From positions 1 through 13,177 of the forward strand of contig JALNWR010000061.1 in NCBI GenBank assembly GCA_023230795.1: a stretch of 13,177 nt of DNA, read 5' to 3'. The number at the start of each line of letters is the position of its first letter. Within the stretch, counting starts at the first letter, position 1. A program made the translations under genes and the position numbers. The notes under the pieces are model-generated. The model did not search any database, was not told where the DNA came from, and saw only the letters and a list, made by a program, of their open reading frames with translations. Of this stretch, positions 1 to 6,967 are shown one piece after another. This DNA is from Candidatus Cloacimonadota bacterium (GTDB taxonomy: Bacteria > Cloacimonadota > Cloacimonadia > Cloacimonadales > Cloacimonadaceae).

Positions 1-291
1 ACTGGTAGTGAAATCCTTGAATTGATCTGCAGTAAAGTAATTTGTATGCGGGTCTGTGGAACTCAACATGCCTTTTATGGCTGCTTCGATCAATTCTTCA
101 TCGGACAGCTCTGTCACATAATTCTGTTTGAGCTTTTGCAGAACCTCACTAAAGAGCTGAATCTGACTATATATGTTTCCCGGAGCGGGACGTGATTGTG
201 CAAACGCGTTTGTAGCTACCAGCAGTAGTGTGGCGGTCAAAAACCACACTCCGACGATAGTGATGAGGGCAGTGCGTTGTTTAGGCTTCAT
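1..291 (-). CDS. ctpA: S41-family C-terminal processing peptidase (CtpA-like), N-terminal part
   Basis: Only the first 97 codons are inside the window; the gene continues past the left edge. The reading frame is open from an ATG at 289-291, preceded by AGGAG with an 8-base spacer. Residues 1-31 form a signal peptide or anchor: basic start MKPKQR, a hydrophobic stretch around 8-29, and an Ala-Phe-Ala cleavage-like end before Gln32. After it comes a segment typical of the start of S41 peptidases (tail-specific proteases): a helix with LKQNYV, then ELSDEELIEAAIKGML and the SSTDPHTNYF motif (about residues 75-86). In the family this precedes the PDZ and Ser/Lys protease domains, which are not visible here. 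The product would act in the periplasm or at the membrane, trimming C-termini of exported proteins. The start overlaps the end of tmk by 11 bases, so the two are probably translationally coupled. The family call is fairly secure, the exact subfamily is not. Confidence 0.82.
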   Translation of the reverse strand, partial: MKPKQRTALITIVGVWFLTATLLLVATNAFAQSRPAPGNIYSQIQLFSEVLQKLKQNYVTELSDEELIEAAIKGMLSSTDPHTNYFTADQFKDFTTS

Positions 292-913
292 GCTTTGGTC
301 TCCTATTAAAATTTAGAGCTCGGATGATACTTTGATGAATCACCTCTGGAGCTTTTGTAGCATCCAATACAAGATATCTGGATGCGTGTTTTTTGGCAAT
401 AAATAAAAATTGCTCTCGAACCTTTCTATGAAAAGAGATGTCTTCCTGCTCCAATCTGTCCAGGTCCCGATGCACAATTCGGCCGAGACCCTCCTGGGCA
501 GGAAGATCAAGCAGCACGGTGAGATCGGGAACAGTATGAAAAGTGGCAAAGCTGCTCAGCACATCGATAAGCTCATAATCCAAGTCTCTGGCCGCTCCCT
601 GATAGGCATAAGTGCTGTCGTAATATCGATCTGAAATCACTACCTTGCCGGCATTCAGGGCTGGCAGAATCAGCTCGCCAGTGTGTTGAGCGCGAGAGGC
701 ACTATAAAGCAGAAGCTCCGTTTCGGGCAAGAGCTCGGCATAAAGCGGGTCCAAAAGAATCTTGCGAATGGCCTCTGCTACTGGAGTTCCGCCTGGCTCG
801 CGGGTGCTGAGGAAGGGAATCTGCTCTTGGGCAAGGTAACCCTCAAGCAGCTTGATCTGGGTGCTTTTTCCGCTACCCTCTATTCCTTCAAATGTGATAA
901 AATATCCTGGCAT
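281..913 (-). CDS. tmk: Thymidylate kinase (dTMP kinase)
   Basis: Phosphorylates dTMP to dTDP with ATP, an essential cytosolic step of dTTP synthesis. The protein is 210 residues, normal for the family. The P-loop reads FEGIEGSGKST (8-18), the REPGG motif lies at 38-42, the DRY motif (ISDRYYDST) at 93-101, and the LID region near DRLEQED at 152-158. I chose the ATG at 911-913. The frame can be extended upstream to a TTG at 976, but those 21 extra codons overlap nadB, have no family similarity and would sit before the conserved start MPGYFITFEG. AAGAGAAG lies just upstream of the chosen ATG. The stop is 11 bases inside ctpA and the start lies 10 bases after the nadB stop. Confidence 0.95.
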   Translation of the reverse strand: MPGYFITFEGIEGSGKSTQIKLLEGYLAQEQIPFLSTREPGGTPVAEAIRKILLDPLYAELLPETELLLYSASRAQHTGELILPALNAGKVVISDRYYDSTYAYQGAARDLDYELIDVLSSFATFHTVPDLTVLLDLPAQEGLGRIVHRDLDRLEQEDISFHRKVREQFLFIAKKHASRYLVLDATKAPEVIHQSIIRALNFNRRPKHEA

Positions 914-923
914 AGTTCTTCTC

Positions 924-2525
924 TTAGATGATGGTATCGTGTAGATAATGCAGATCATCTCGCTGGGGATTGTCAATCAGGTAATGCGCTCCCCGGCTTT
1001 CCTTGCGGGAAAGAGCGCTGCGAATCACGGCTATTGCGATTACAGCCATATTCCGGGTCTCCACCACCTCCCGGCGCACAGAATTGTGTTGATAAAAATT
1101 ATTGATCTCGTTGTAAATATTTTCCAGACGCGAGAGGGCATATTTCAAAAGGCGACGGGAACGGCGGATGCCCACATAGCCTTGCATGATGGTTCCTATG
1201 ATCTCCCGATTGTGCGAGATTACCACCCATTCATTTTCATTAAAGTCACCCATAAAGCGCCACTGAGGAATCTTGGGGAAAGCTACCTTCTCTTCGATAA
1301 GGGGATGATTGGCAGCGTTATATGCAGTTACCAGAGCTTCCAAAAGGGAATTTGAAGCCAGCCGATTTGCCCCATGCAGGCCGGTGCAGGCTACTTCTCC
1401 AGCGGCAAATAGATTGCGGATATCGGTGAGTCCATCTATAGTGGCTATCACGCCTCCGCAGAAGTAATGAGCAGCAGGAGCCACGGGAATCGGCTCTTTT
1501 GTGAAATCTATCCCCCGCTCTTTCAGGCGGCTGCCAATGTAAGGGAAGTGCTCGTACAGATGCTTTGCAGAAATGCCGGTGGCATCCAGCCAACAGAACT
1601 TCTCTCCCCGACGCTTCAGCTCGCTGTCGATCGCGCGAGACACCACATCACGTGGGGCCAGATTGCCTTTGGGATGGTAGTTTTCCATAAATGTGCTACC
1701 ATCGGAAAGGCGTAAAATTGCCCCTTCGCCCCGTACCGCTTCCGAGATCAGGAAAGTATCGCCTTCCGGGCTCCAAAACGCAGTGGGATGAAACTGGACA
1801 AACTCCATATTGGCCAGCCTGCCGCCCGCTAAACGGGCCATAGCCATGCCGTCTCCTGTAGCTACATCAGGATTGGTATTGTGGCTATATATTTGTGAGG
1901 CGCCTCCGGTAGCCAGCATGGTCTTGTGGGCTTTGAAGATATCCACATTGTTCGTAGCTGAATCCAGTATATAAGCGCCCCAGCAGGAAATGCCGGGGAT
2001 AAACCCTTCGTCATTGGTCACGTGGTGTTGGGTGATCAAATCGATTGCAATGCGGTTCTCAAAGATATCTATATTGGGATTGGCTTTACAGCTCTTGATC
2101 AGGGCTTCCATAATCTGATGGCCGGTGCTGTCTGCAGCATAGGCTACGCGGCGATGGGTATGCCCACCTTCCATGGTAAGCGAAAGATTCTCCAGGCGGC
2201 TGTCGTAAGCATCATCCCGGCGGGTAAAATCTGTGCCCAAATCGATCAGATATTGGATCAGTTTGGGCCCTTGTTCGATTATCTGGCTGATCACCTGCTT
2301 CTTACCCAGATGAGCGCCGGCATTGAAGGTATCTTCTATATGCTCGGCGAAAGAATCTGTGGCATCCAAAACCGCTGCTATGCCGCCTTGGGCGTAATCT
2401 GTATTGCAGTCATAAAGCCCGCTTTTACTAATTACTGCTACTCTGCCCCGCTCTGATACCTGCAAGGCGAAGATCAGGCCGGCTATACCGCTGCCCAATA
2501 CCAGATAGTCGTATTTATGAATCAT
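924..2525 (-). CDS. nadB: L-aspartate oxidase
   Basis: A flavoprotein that oxidises L-aspartate to iminoaspartate, the first step of de novo NAD synthesis; iminoaspartate then goes to quinolinate synthase NadA. The 533 residues match the usual length (about 540). The FAD-binding GSGIAGL is at 11-17, the Asp-Tyr-Ala-Gln-Gly-Gly-Ile-Ala motif at 43-50, and QFHPT at 244-248. SEAVRGEGA is at 261-269, PRDVVSRAID at 291-300, a histidine in APAAHYFCGGV at 353, and HGANRLASNSLLEA at 384-397. His246, Arg292, His353 and Arg388 correspond to the substrate-binding residues known in E. coli NadB. The C-terminal helical domain is complete, and these features separate it from succinate dehydrogenase or fumarate reductase subunits. 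No nadA or nadC is in the window. The start overlaps the rimI stop by 11 bases and has AAGGA seven bases upstream. Confidence 0.95.
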   Translation of the reverse strand: MIHKYDYLVLGSGIAGLIFALQVSERGRVAVISKSGLYDCNTDYAQGGIAAVLDATDSFAEHIEDTFNAGAHLGKKQVISQIIEQGPKLIQYLIDLGTDFTRRDDAYDSRLENLSLTMEGGHTHRRVAYAADSTGHQIMEALIKSCKANPNIDIFENRIAIDLITQHHVTNDEGFIPGISCWGAYILDSATNNVDIFKAHKTMLATGGASQIYSHNTNPDVATGDGMAMARLAGGRLANMEFVQFHPTAFWSPEGDTFLISEAVRGEGAILRLSDGSTFMENYHPKGNLAPRDVVSRAIDSELKRRGEKFCWLDATGISAKHLYEHFPYIGSRLKERGIDFTKEPIPVAPAAHYFCGGVIATIDGLTDIRNLFAAGEVACTGLHGANRLASNSLLEALVTAYNAANHPLIEEKVAFPKIPQWRFMGDFNENEWVVISHNREIIGTIMQGYVGIRRSRRLLKYALSRLENIYNEINNFYQHNSVRREVVETRNMAVIAIAVIRSALSRKESRGAHYLIDNPQRDDLHYLHDTII

Positions 2526-2973
2526 GAGAGTTTCCTTGATTTGTGAGGATTTTCCCCATTAAGATGGCATCTTCCTCGGGATCGTTGTAATAGCTTTTAC
2601 GTATTCCCAGACACATAAAGCCATGTTTTTCATAAAGCTGGATGGCGGCTCTGTTGCTACGCCGTACATCAAGATAGAAACGGGTGTAGCCGCTCTGCTC
2701 AAGCTCAGAAAGAGTCCTGGAAAGCAGATGCGTCCCATGACCCTGCCTGCGCATGTCCGGGTCTATGGCAAAATTCAAGATAATAGCTTCGTCTAGCACC
2801 AGATGGTAGATGATATAACCGCATAGCTGATCGTCCACTTCCAGAATCCAGGCATGCTGTAGGATGTCTGCACTGAAGGCTGCTTCCGGCCAGGGATCGC
2901 AGAAAGCCCGGGTTTCAATCTCCAAAACCGCGGGTAAATCACTTTGGGAAAGCTGCTGCATCCTGCGTAGCAT
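2515..2973 (-). CDS. rimI: Ribosomal protein S18 alanine N-acetyltransferase (RimI-type GNAT)
   Basis: GNAT-fold acetyltransferase of 152 residues. The acetyl-CoA pyrophosphate loop reads RRQGHG (75-80). It is followed by the RimI-typical block LDVRRSNRAAIQLYEKHGF (101-119) and RKSYYNDPEEDAILM (125-139), which distinguishes RimI from generic GNATs. In E. coli, RimI acetylates the N-terminal alanine of S18. Broader N-alpha or lysine acetylation is possible in other lineages. Glu103 of E. coli RimI (in LEVR) appears to be Asp102 here (LDVR). Two starts are possible: ATG at 2971-2973 (used here) or the ATG four codons later at 2959-2961. Neither has an ideal Shine-Dalgarno site; GGAAAAG lies about 10 bases before the first. 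The gene begins five bases after the argS stop. Confidence 0.85.
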   Translation of the reverse strand: MLRRMQQLSQSDLPAVLEIETRAFCDPWPEAAFSADILQHAWILEVDDQLCGYIIYHLVLDEAIILNFAIDPDMRRQGHGTHLLSRTLSELEQSGYTRFYLDVRRSNRAAIQLYEKHGFMCLGIRKSYYNDPEEDAILMGKILTNQGNSHDS

Positions 2974-2978
2974 CTGTA

Positions 2979-4631
2979 TTACATCTTTTCCGGTGCAGAT
3001 ATTCCCATCAAATCAAAGACGATAACCATCGTTTTCTTTACCGTATCCAGCAGCATGAGTCTGGCTCTTGAAAGGTCCTTACTCTTTGGGCTCACTATCT
3101 TGTAGCGGGCGTAGTATTTATGAACCATGGCCGAAAGCTCTTCCAGATATGTGGTGAGGCGATGCGGCTCTCTGTGAATGGCAATCAAGGTGAGCAGCTC
3201 TGGCAAATCTGACAGCTTCTGGATGATAGCCAGCTCTTCGGTTTTATTGAGTTTGGACAGGAATTCTTTTTTGAAGTGTTTGGGCCAGATTTTCTCTTTT
3301 TTAGCCTTTTTGATAATACTGCAGATTCTGGCATGAGCGTATTGGCAATAGTAAACCGGGTTTTCGTTGTTTTGTTGCATAGCCAATTCCAGATCAAAAT
3401 TCAGATGGGCATTGGCTTTTCTGGCGATGAAGAAATAGCGGGCGGCGTCTTTGCCCACCACGCTGATCAGATCGTCCATAGTCACTATTTTACCGGCCCG
3501 TTTACTCATTTTGACCCGTTCGCCGCTCTCAAAGAGATTCACCTGTTGTAGAAAGATGATTTCCAGCATATCCTCATCGTAACCCAAAGCCCTGAAAGCC
3601 GCTTTGATCCTGGGTACATAGCCATGATGATCGGGGCCAAAGATATCGATCAGAGTGGTAAATCCCCTTTGGATTTTGGTGAGATGATAGGCCAGATCCG
3701 GCACGAAATATGTGATGGAACCATCTGACTTCATGAGTACCCTATCTTTATCGTCTCCAAAATTGGTAGAGGCAAACCAGATAGCATCATCTTTTTCAAA
3801 GGTGCAATCCGCTTCGGTAAGATATGAAAGCACTTCTTCCACCACACCTTCTGCGCGCAGGGTTTTTTCCGAAACCCAGCCGTCGAAGACTACATCAAAG
3901 CGCTCCAGTGAGTTTCTTTGCATTTCCAGAATCTCGGCCAAAGCAAATTCTTTCAGGTGTTCCATACGGTCTTTTTCGGTCATCATAAATACTCGGACGC
4001 CTTCGGTAGCATTGAGTTTTTGAGCCAGATGCTTTACATATTCACCGTGATAGGCTTCGTAAGGGAATTCGCCTATATTTTCGCCATGCAGCTCCCTTAG
4101 TCTCAGTTCCAGAGACTCGGCCAGGATATCCACCTGGTTACCGGCGTCGTTTATATAAAACTCTCGGGCGGGGGCATAGCCCACCCTGTTCATCACCCGG
4201 TAGAGGGTATCGCCAAAGGCTGCAGCTCTGGCATTTACGATGTTTAAGGGCCCGGTAGGATTAGCTGAGATGAATTCAATCAGGATCTTTTCGCCCTTGC
4301 CAGAATCAGAGCTGGAAAAGTTCACTCCGGTTTTGTAAATCTCCCAAAAGATTCTCTGGAAAAAGGCAGCGGACAGATAGAAATTGATAAAGCCGGGACC
4401 GGCAATCTCTACCTTTTTGTAGTCTTTATTCTTTTTCAGAGTCTTTATGAGGTCTTCTGCCAAAGCTTTGGGAGCTTTTTTGTTTTCTTTGGCCAGGATC
4501 ATGGCGCAATTTGTGGAATAGTCACCATGCTCTACCATATTCGGGATTTCCACGCTGAATTCCTTTTCATGGAAAATCCCCAATTTATCAAGGGTCTCAA
4601 GCAGGTGAGCGTGTATAATCTCTTTGATCAT
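2979..4631 (-). CDS. argS: Arginyl-tRNA synthetase
   Basis: Charges tRNA-Arg with arginine in the cytosol. The 550 residues are typical of class I ArgRS. The order is: N-terminal Add1 domain (about 1-100) with GDYSTNCAM at 36-44, catalytic Rossmann domain, KMSKR loop at 374-378 (context ERVKMSKRAGKIVT), then a DALR anticodon-binding domain with YCQYAHARI. Other ArgRS signatures are FYINDAGNQ (158-166), YHGEY (194-198) and IFGPDHHGY (330-338). The HIGH region is odd. It reads ANPTGPLNIVNARAA (123-137), with Asn130 and Asn133 where most ArgRS have the two HIGH histidines (usual form PLHVGHARGA). I checked this directly against the nucleotides near 4210-4265. The start overlaps the rsfS stop as ATGA, with AGAGGA six bases before it. 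Confidence 0.95.
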   Translation of the reverse strand: MIKEIIHAHLLETLDKLGIFHEKEFSVEIPNMVEHGDYSTNCAMILAKENKKAPKALAEDLIKTLKKNKDYKKVEIAGPGFINFYLSAAFFQRIFWEIYKTGVNFSSSDSGKGEKILIEFISANPTGPLNIVNARAAAFGDTLYRVMNRVGYAPAREFYINDAGNQVDILAESLELRLRELHGENIGEFPYEAYHGEYVKHLAQKLNATEGVRVFMMTEKDRMEHLKEFALAEILEMQRNSLERFDVVFDGWVSEKTLRAEGVVEEVLSYLTEADCTFEKDDAIWFASTNFGDDKDRVLMKSDGSITYFVPDLAYHLTKIQRGFTTLIDIFGPDHHGYVPRIKAAFRALGYDEDMLEIIFLQQVNLFESGERVKMSKRAGKIVTMDDLISVVGKDAARYFFIARKANAHLNFDLELAMQQNNENPVYYCQYAHARICSIIKKAKKEKIWPKHFKKEFLSKLNKTEELAIIQKLSDLPELLTLIAIHREPHRLTTYLEELSAMVHKYYARYKIVSPKSKDLSRARLMLLDTVKKTMVIVFDLMGISAPEKM

Positions 4632-4993
4632 TTATTTTCCTCTTCGAGATCACGGTTTTTTACTTTTTCAAAAAGCTCATCTATTTTATAGTAATCACGC
4701 ATCTGAGGCAGGAATATGTGCACCACGATATCGCCGATATCGATCAAAATCCACTGTCCGGATTCCATCCCTGCTTTGCTGAGTACTCTGAGATGATGCT
4801 CTTTGGCCATATCGATCAGATGGCTGGCGATAGCCTTGGTATGCTGATCAGCACTGCCTTCACATACTATTATCACATCCGTGTAATCGGTCTTGCCTTG
4901 CACTTCATAGACGCGCACGTTTTCGGCTTTCTTTTCGGTAAGCCATTCCAGGATAGCTTCAAGCTTGATATTGTCTTGCAATATCTCCTCCAT
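4628..4993 (-). CDS. rsfS: Ribosomal silencing factor RsfS (Iojap/DUF143)
   Basis: Binds ribosomal protein uL14 on the 50S subunit and blocks subunit joining under nutrient limitation; it may also help 50S biogenesis. At 121 residues it is standard length for the Iojap family. The family core is clear: TDYTDVIIVCEGSADQHTKA (35-54), then ESGQWILIDIGDIVVHIF (77-94), then MRDYYKIDELF (98-108). The ATG at 4991-4993 lies one base after the stop of the upstream gene and has no Shine-Dalgarno before it. A strong GGAGGAG is instead inside codons 1-3, correctly placed for a TTG at codon 5 (4979-4981). The true start may therefore be four codons later. The stop overlaps argS by four bases (ATGA). Confidence 0.92.
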   Translation of the reverse strand: MEEILQDNIKLEAILEWLTEKKAENVRVYEVQGKTDYTDVIIVCEGSADQHTKAIASHLIDMAKEHHLRVLSKAGMESGQWILIDIGDIVVHIFLPQMRDYYKIDELFEKVKNRDLEEENK

Positions 4994-4994
4994 T

Positions 4995-5450
4995 TTAGTT
5001 CATAAACTGTTCAAAATCACGCCCGACGATGACATCAAAATCAGCGCTGTGATACTCGTTCAGCGCACTCGTCCAACGCTGGATACCAGTCATTTTCTGT
5101 AGTCTTTGCAGGTCGCGTTTGTCCTCTTTTCGCATCACGATGATAGACTTATCGTAGATGGGACGGGGAGTATTCCCCAAACTGATCACATCAATATTTT
5201 TATGCTTTAGTGAAGCCGCAAAATCTGAGGCCAGCTGATCAAAACCGCAGCCATTTAGCACGATTATCTTGATCGCTGGAAGCTGGTCTTCACCATAAGC
5301 ATAGCTGTCAATTTTATCTTCATCATCCCGGGAAAGGACAAAAACCAAGGCCAGGACGAGCAGAAGCGCAATTACCATGTAAAGCAACCAAGCTTTAGAA
5401 TACCACTTTTTTGAAGGGGGCTTTGTTGTCAAATCCAACTGTTCATTCAT
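4995..5450 (-). CDS. Membrane-anchored LytR_C-domain protein, function unknown
   Basis: A 151-residue protein with a short basic N-terminal tail (PPSKKWYSK), one transmembrane helix (about 20-40), a charged linker, and a domain at about 59-147 resembling the LytR C-terminal domain. That domain shows a beta strand with LNGCG (65-69), FAASLKHKNIDVISLGN, a strand SIIVMR (102-107), and a final DFDVIVGRDF (137-146) typical of the 'vvlGkD' end of this family. In Gram-positive bacteria the domain is attached to LCP phosphotransferases, but here there is no LCP catalytic domain. The topology is probably N-in, domain outside, as expected for the envelope. It starts inside the HIT-family gene (8-base overlap, ATGAATGA) and stops one base before rsfS. 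The domain call is moderately confident; no specific role is known. Confidence 0.72.
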   Translation of the reverse strand: MNEQLDLTTKPPSKKWYSKAWLLYMVIALLLVLALVFVLSRDDEDKIDSYAYGEDQLPAIKIIVLNGCGFDQLASDFAASLKHKNIDVISLGNTPRPIYDKSIIVMRKEDKRDLQRLQKMTGIQRWTSALNEYHSADFDVIVGRDFEQFMN

Positions 5451-5946
5451 CGCAGGATAATTGCCTCAAAATCTCTTGTTTTAATCTCTTATAGCTGGAT
5501 TCAAAGGCCTCCGGGATTACTCTTTCGCCACTCACCACACTCATGAAATTGCTGTCTCCACTCCAGCGCGGCACCATGTGAATATGCAGATGCTCAGCGA
5601 TGCCGGCTCCTGCGGCAGAGCCCAGATTGATCCCGATATTGATGCCTTCACAACAATAAGCTTCATGAAAGACCCGCTCGCATACTTTGATCAATTCACA
5701 GGCCTCCTGCCAGGTCTCGGGCAAAAGATCGTTGACCATGCTCTCATGAGCATAAGGTACTATCATCAGATGACCGTTGTTGTAAGGATAGCGGTTTAGC
5801 ATGATGTAGCAAGATTTGCCCCGAAACAAGATGAGATTATCTTCGTCAGACCCCAGCTCGCGGGCTCTGCACATCACGCAATCTTCGGGCTTTTCACCCA
5901 TGATATAATCTAACCGCCAGGGGGAATACAGGTATTTCTTAGTCAT
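5443..5946 (-). CDS. HIT-family nucleotide hydrolase/phosphorylase (Ap4A-type)
   Basis: Histidine-triad protein of 167 residues. The catalytic HxHxH motif reads EHLHIHMVPRW (118-128, His119, 121, 123), preceded by GINIGINLGSAAGAG (101-115). The substrate strand NRYPYNNGHLMIVP is at 51-64. The N-terminus carries CVMC (23-26), a Cys pair found in the longer HIT subfamily that includes bacterial Ap4A phosphorylases such as Mycobacterium Rv2613c. The likely activity is cleavage of diadenosine polyphosphates or of nucleotide-phosphate linkages in the cytosol. Substrate cannot be assigned from the sequence. The start overlaps the glmU stop by eight bases (ATGACTAA), with only a weak GAAGAAG site upstream, so translation is probably coupled to glmU. 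Confidence 0.88.
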   Translation of the reverse strand: MTKKYLYSPWRLDYIMGEKPEDCVMCRARELGSDEDNLILFRGKSCYIMLNRYPYNNGHLMIVPYAHESMVNDLLPETWQEACELIKVCERVFHEAYCCEGINIGINLGSAAGAGIAEHLHIHMVPRWSGDSNFMSVVSGERVIPEAFESSYKRLKQEILRQLSCDE

Positions 5947-6967
5947 AATCTTCTTCTTCGATTACTCTGCTGCCGTAGTCCAGAATTTCATGTTCCTTAA
6001 TGAAGCTATCTACTATGATATTGTGCCCCAAAAGCACGCTATCGTTTGAGATCACTGCATTTTCGAGATAGCAATTCGGCCCCAGCACCACTCCCTCATC
6101 CAGGGTGGTATTACCTTTGAGCACACAGCCCTGACCGATTTCCACATCCGCAGAAAGAACAACGTCATCGCCAATGTATATTGTGGCAGGATTGTGCATC
6201 ATGACTCCGCTGTTGAGCCATTTTTTGCGAATCTTATCTACATAGATATCTTCCAATTCGGCGAGCTGCTCCTGAGAATTCACTCCAGACACCTCCATCA
6301 GGTCTTCCAGGATCACGTTTTCCACTTTCTCGCCTTCATCATACAGGATGGACAAGGTATCGGTAAGATAGTATTCATTTTGTTCGTTATCGGCATTAAT
6401 CCTGGCCAGGGCTTTGAAGAGCTTATCGACTTGATAGCAGTAGATTCCGGTATTCCATTCCTGGATTTTGCGCTGCTGCGGGCTGGCGTCTTTATATTCC
6501 ACTATGCCTTTGATCCGGCCGCTCTCATCCCGCAGCATCCGGCCATACTTGCCAGCGTCTTCTAAAATGGCGGTGAGCACTGTAACTGCTGCCTTTGAGC
6601 TTTGATGTTTGGCATAAAGTTTTTGCACCGTGTCGCTGGAGAGCAAAGGCACATCTCCGCAAAGGATCAGGACATCGCCGGAAAAGTCCTTTAGCGCCGG
6701 AGCCGCCATTTGCACTGCGTGCCCGGTGCCCAGCTGTTCTGTTTGCTCTACAAAGCTTAGTCTGCCATCATCTTCCAAAGCGCCGATCACAGTCGCTTTT
6801 TTCCATCCTACCACCACGGCTATCTTTGCGCAATCCAGATCCAGAGCGGTATCTACCACACGCTGGACCATTGCCTTATCCGCAAGCGGGAAAGTTACTT
6901 TGGCACGTTCTGATTTCATGCGGGTGCCTCTTCCGGCAGCCAGCACTATCGCTGCAAGGGGCTTCAT
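5939..6967 (-). CDS. glmU: GlmU-like UDP-GlcNAc pyrophosphorylase from an internal start
   Basis: Alternative product of the folK-glmU frame: 342 residues from the ATG at 6965-6967. The uridylyltransferase half is complete: LAAGRGTRMKS (9-19), Lys23, EQLGTGHAVQ (77-86), CGDVPLL with Asp105, the YGRMLRD loop (141-147), GIVEYKDAS (154-162), WNTGIY (171-176) and SGVNSQEQLAELE (227-239). These align with E. coli GlmU, which makes UDP-GlcNAc from GlcNAc-1-P and UTP. After MHNPATIYIG (257-266) only about four left-handed beta-helix coils follow, then an acidic tail EEEDYD. E. coli GlmU has 456 residues with the acetyltransferase active site in its longer helix (His363, Tyr366, Asn377). That part is absent. 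The product should be pyrophosphorylase only, feeding peptidoglycan and LPS precursors. Confidence 0.7.
   Translation of the reverse strand: MKPLAAIVLAAGRGTRMKSERAKVTFPLADKAMVQRVVDTALDLDCAKIAVVVGWKKATVIGALEDDGRLSFVEQTEQLGTGHAVQMAAPALKDFSGDVLILCGDVPLLSSDTVQKLYAKHQSSKAAVTVLTAILEDAGKYGRMLRDESGRIKGIVEYKDASPQQRKIQEWNTGIYCYQVDKLFKALARINADNEQNEYYLTDTLSILYDEGEKVENVILEDLMEVSGVNSQEQLAELEDIYVDKIRKKWLNSGVMMHNPATIYIGDDVVLSADVEIGQGCVLKGNTTLDEGVVLGPNCYLENAVISNDSVLLGHNIIVDSFIKEHEILDYGSRVIEEEDYD

Noticed and set aside
914..976. Extended tmk start at TTG 976
   Set aside because: It lies inside nadB, has no similarity to thymidylate kinases, and the ATG at 911-913 has a ribosome site.
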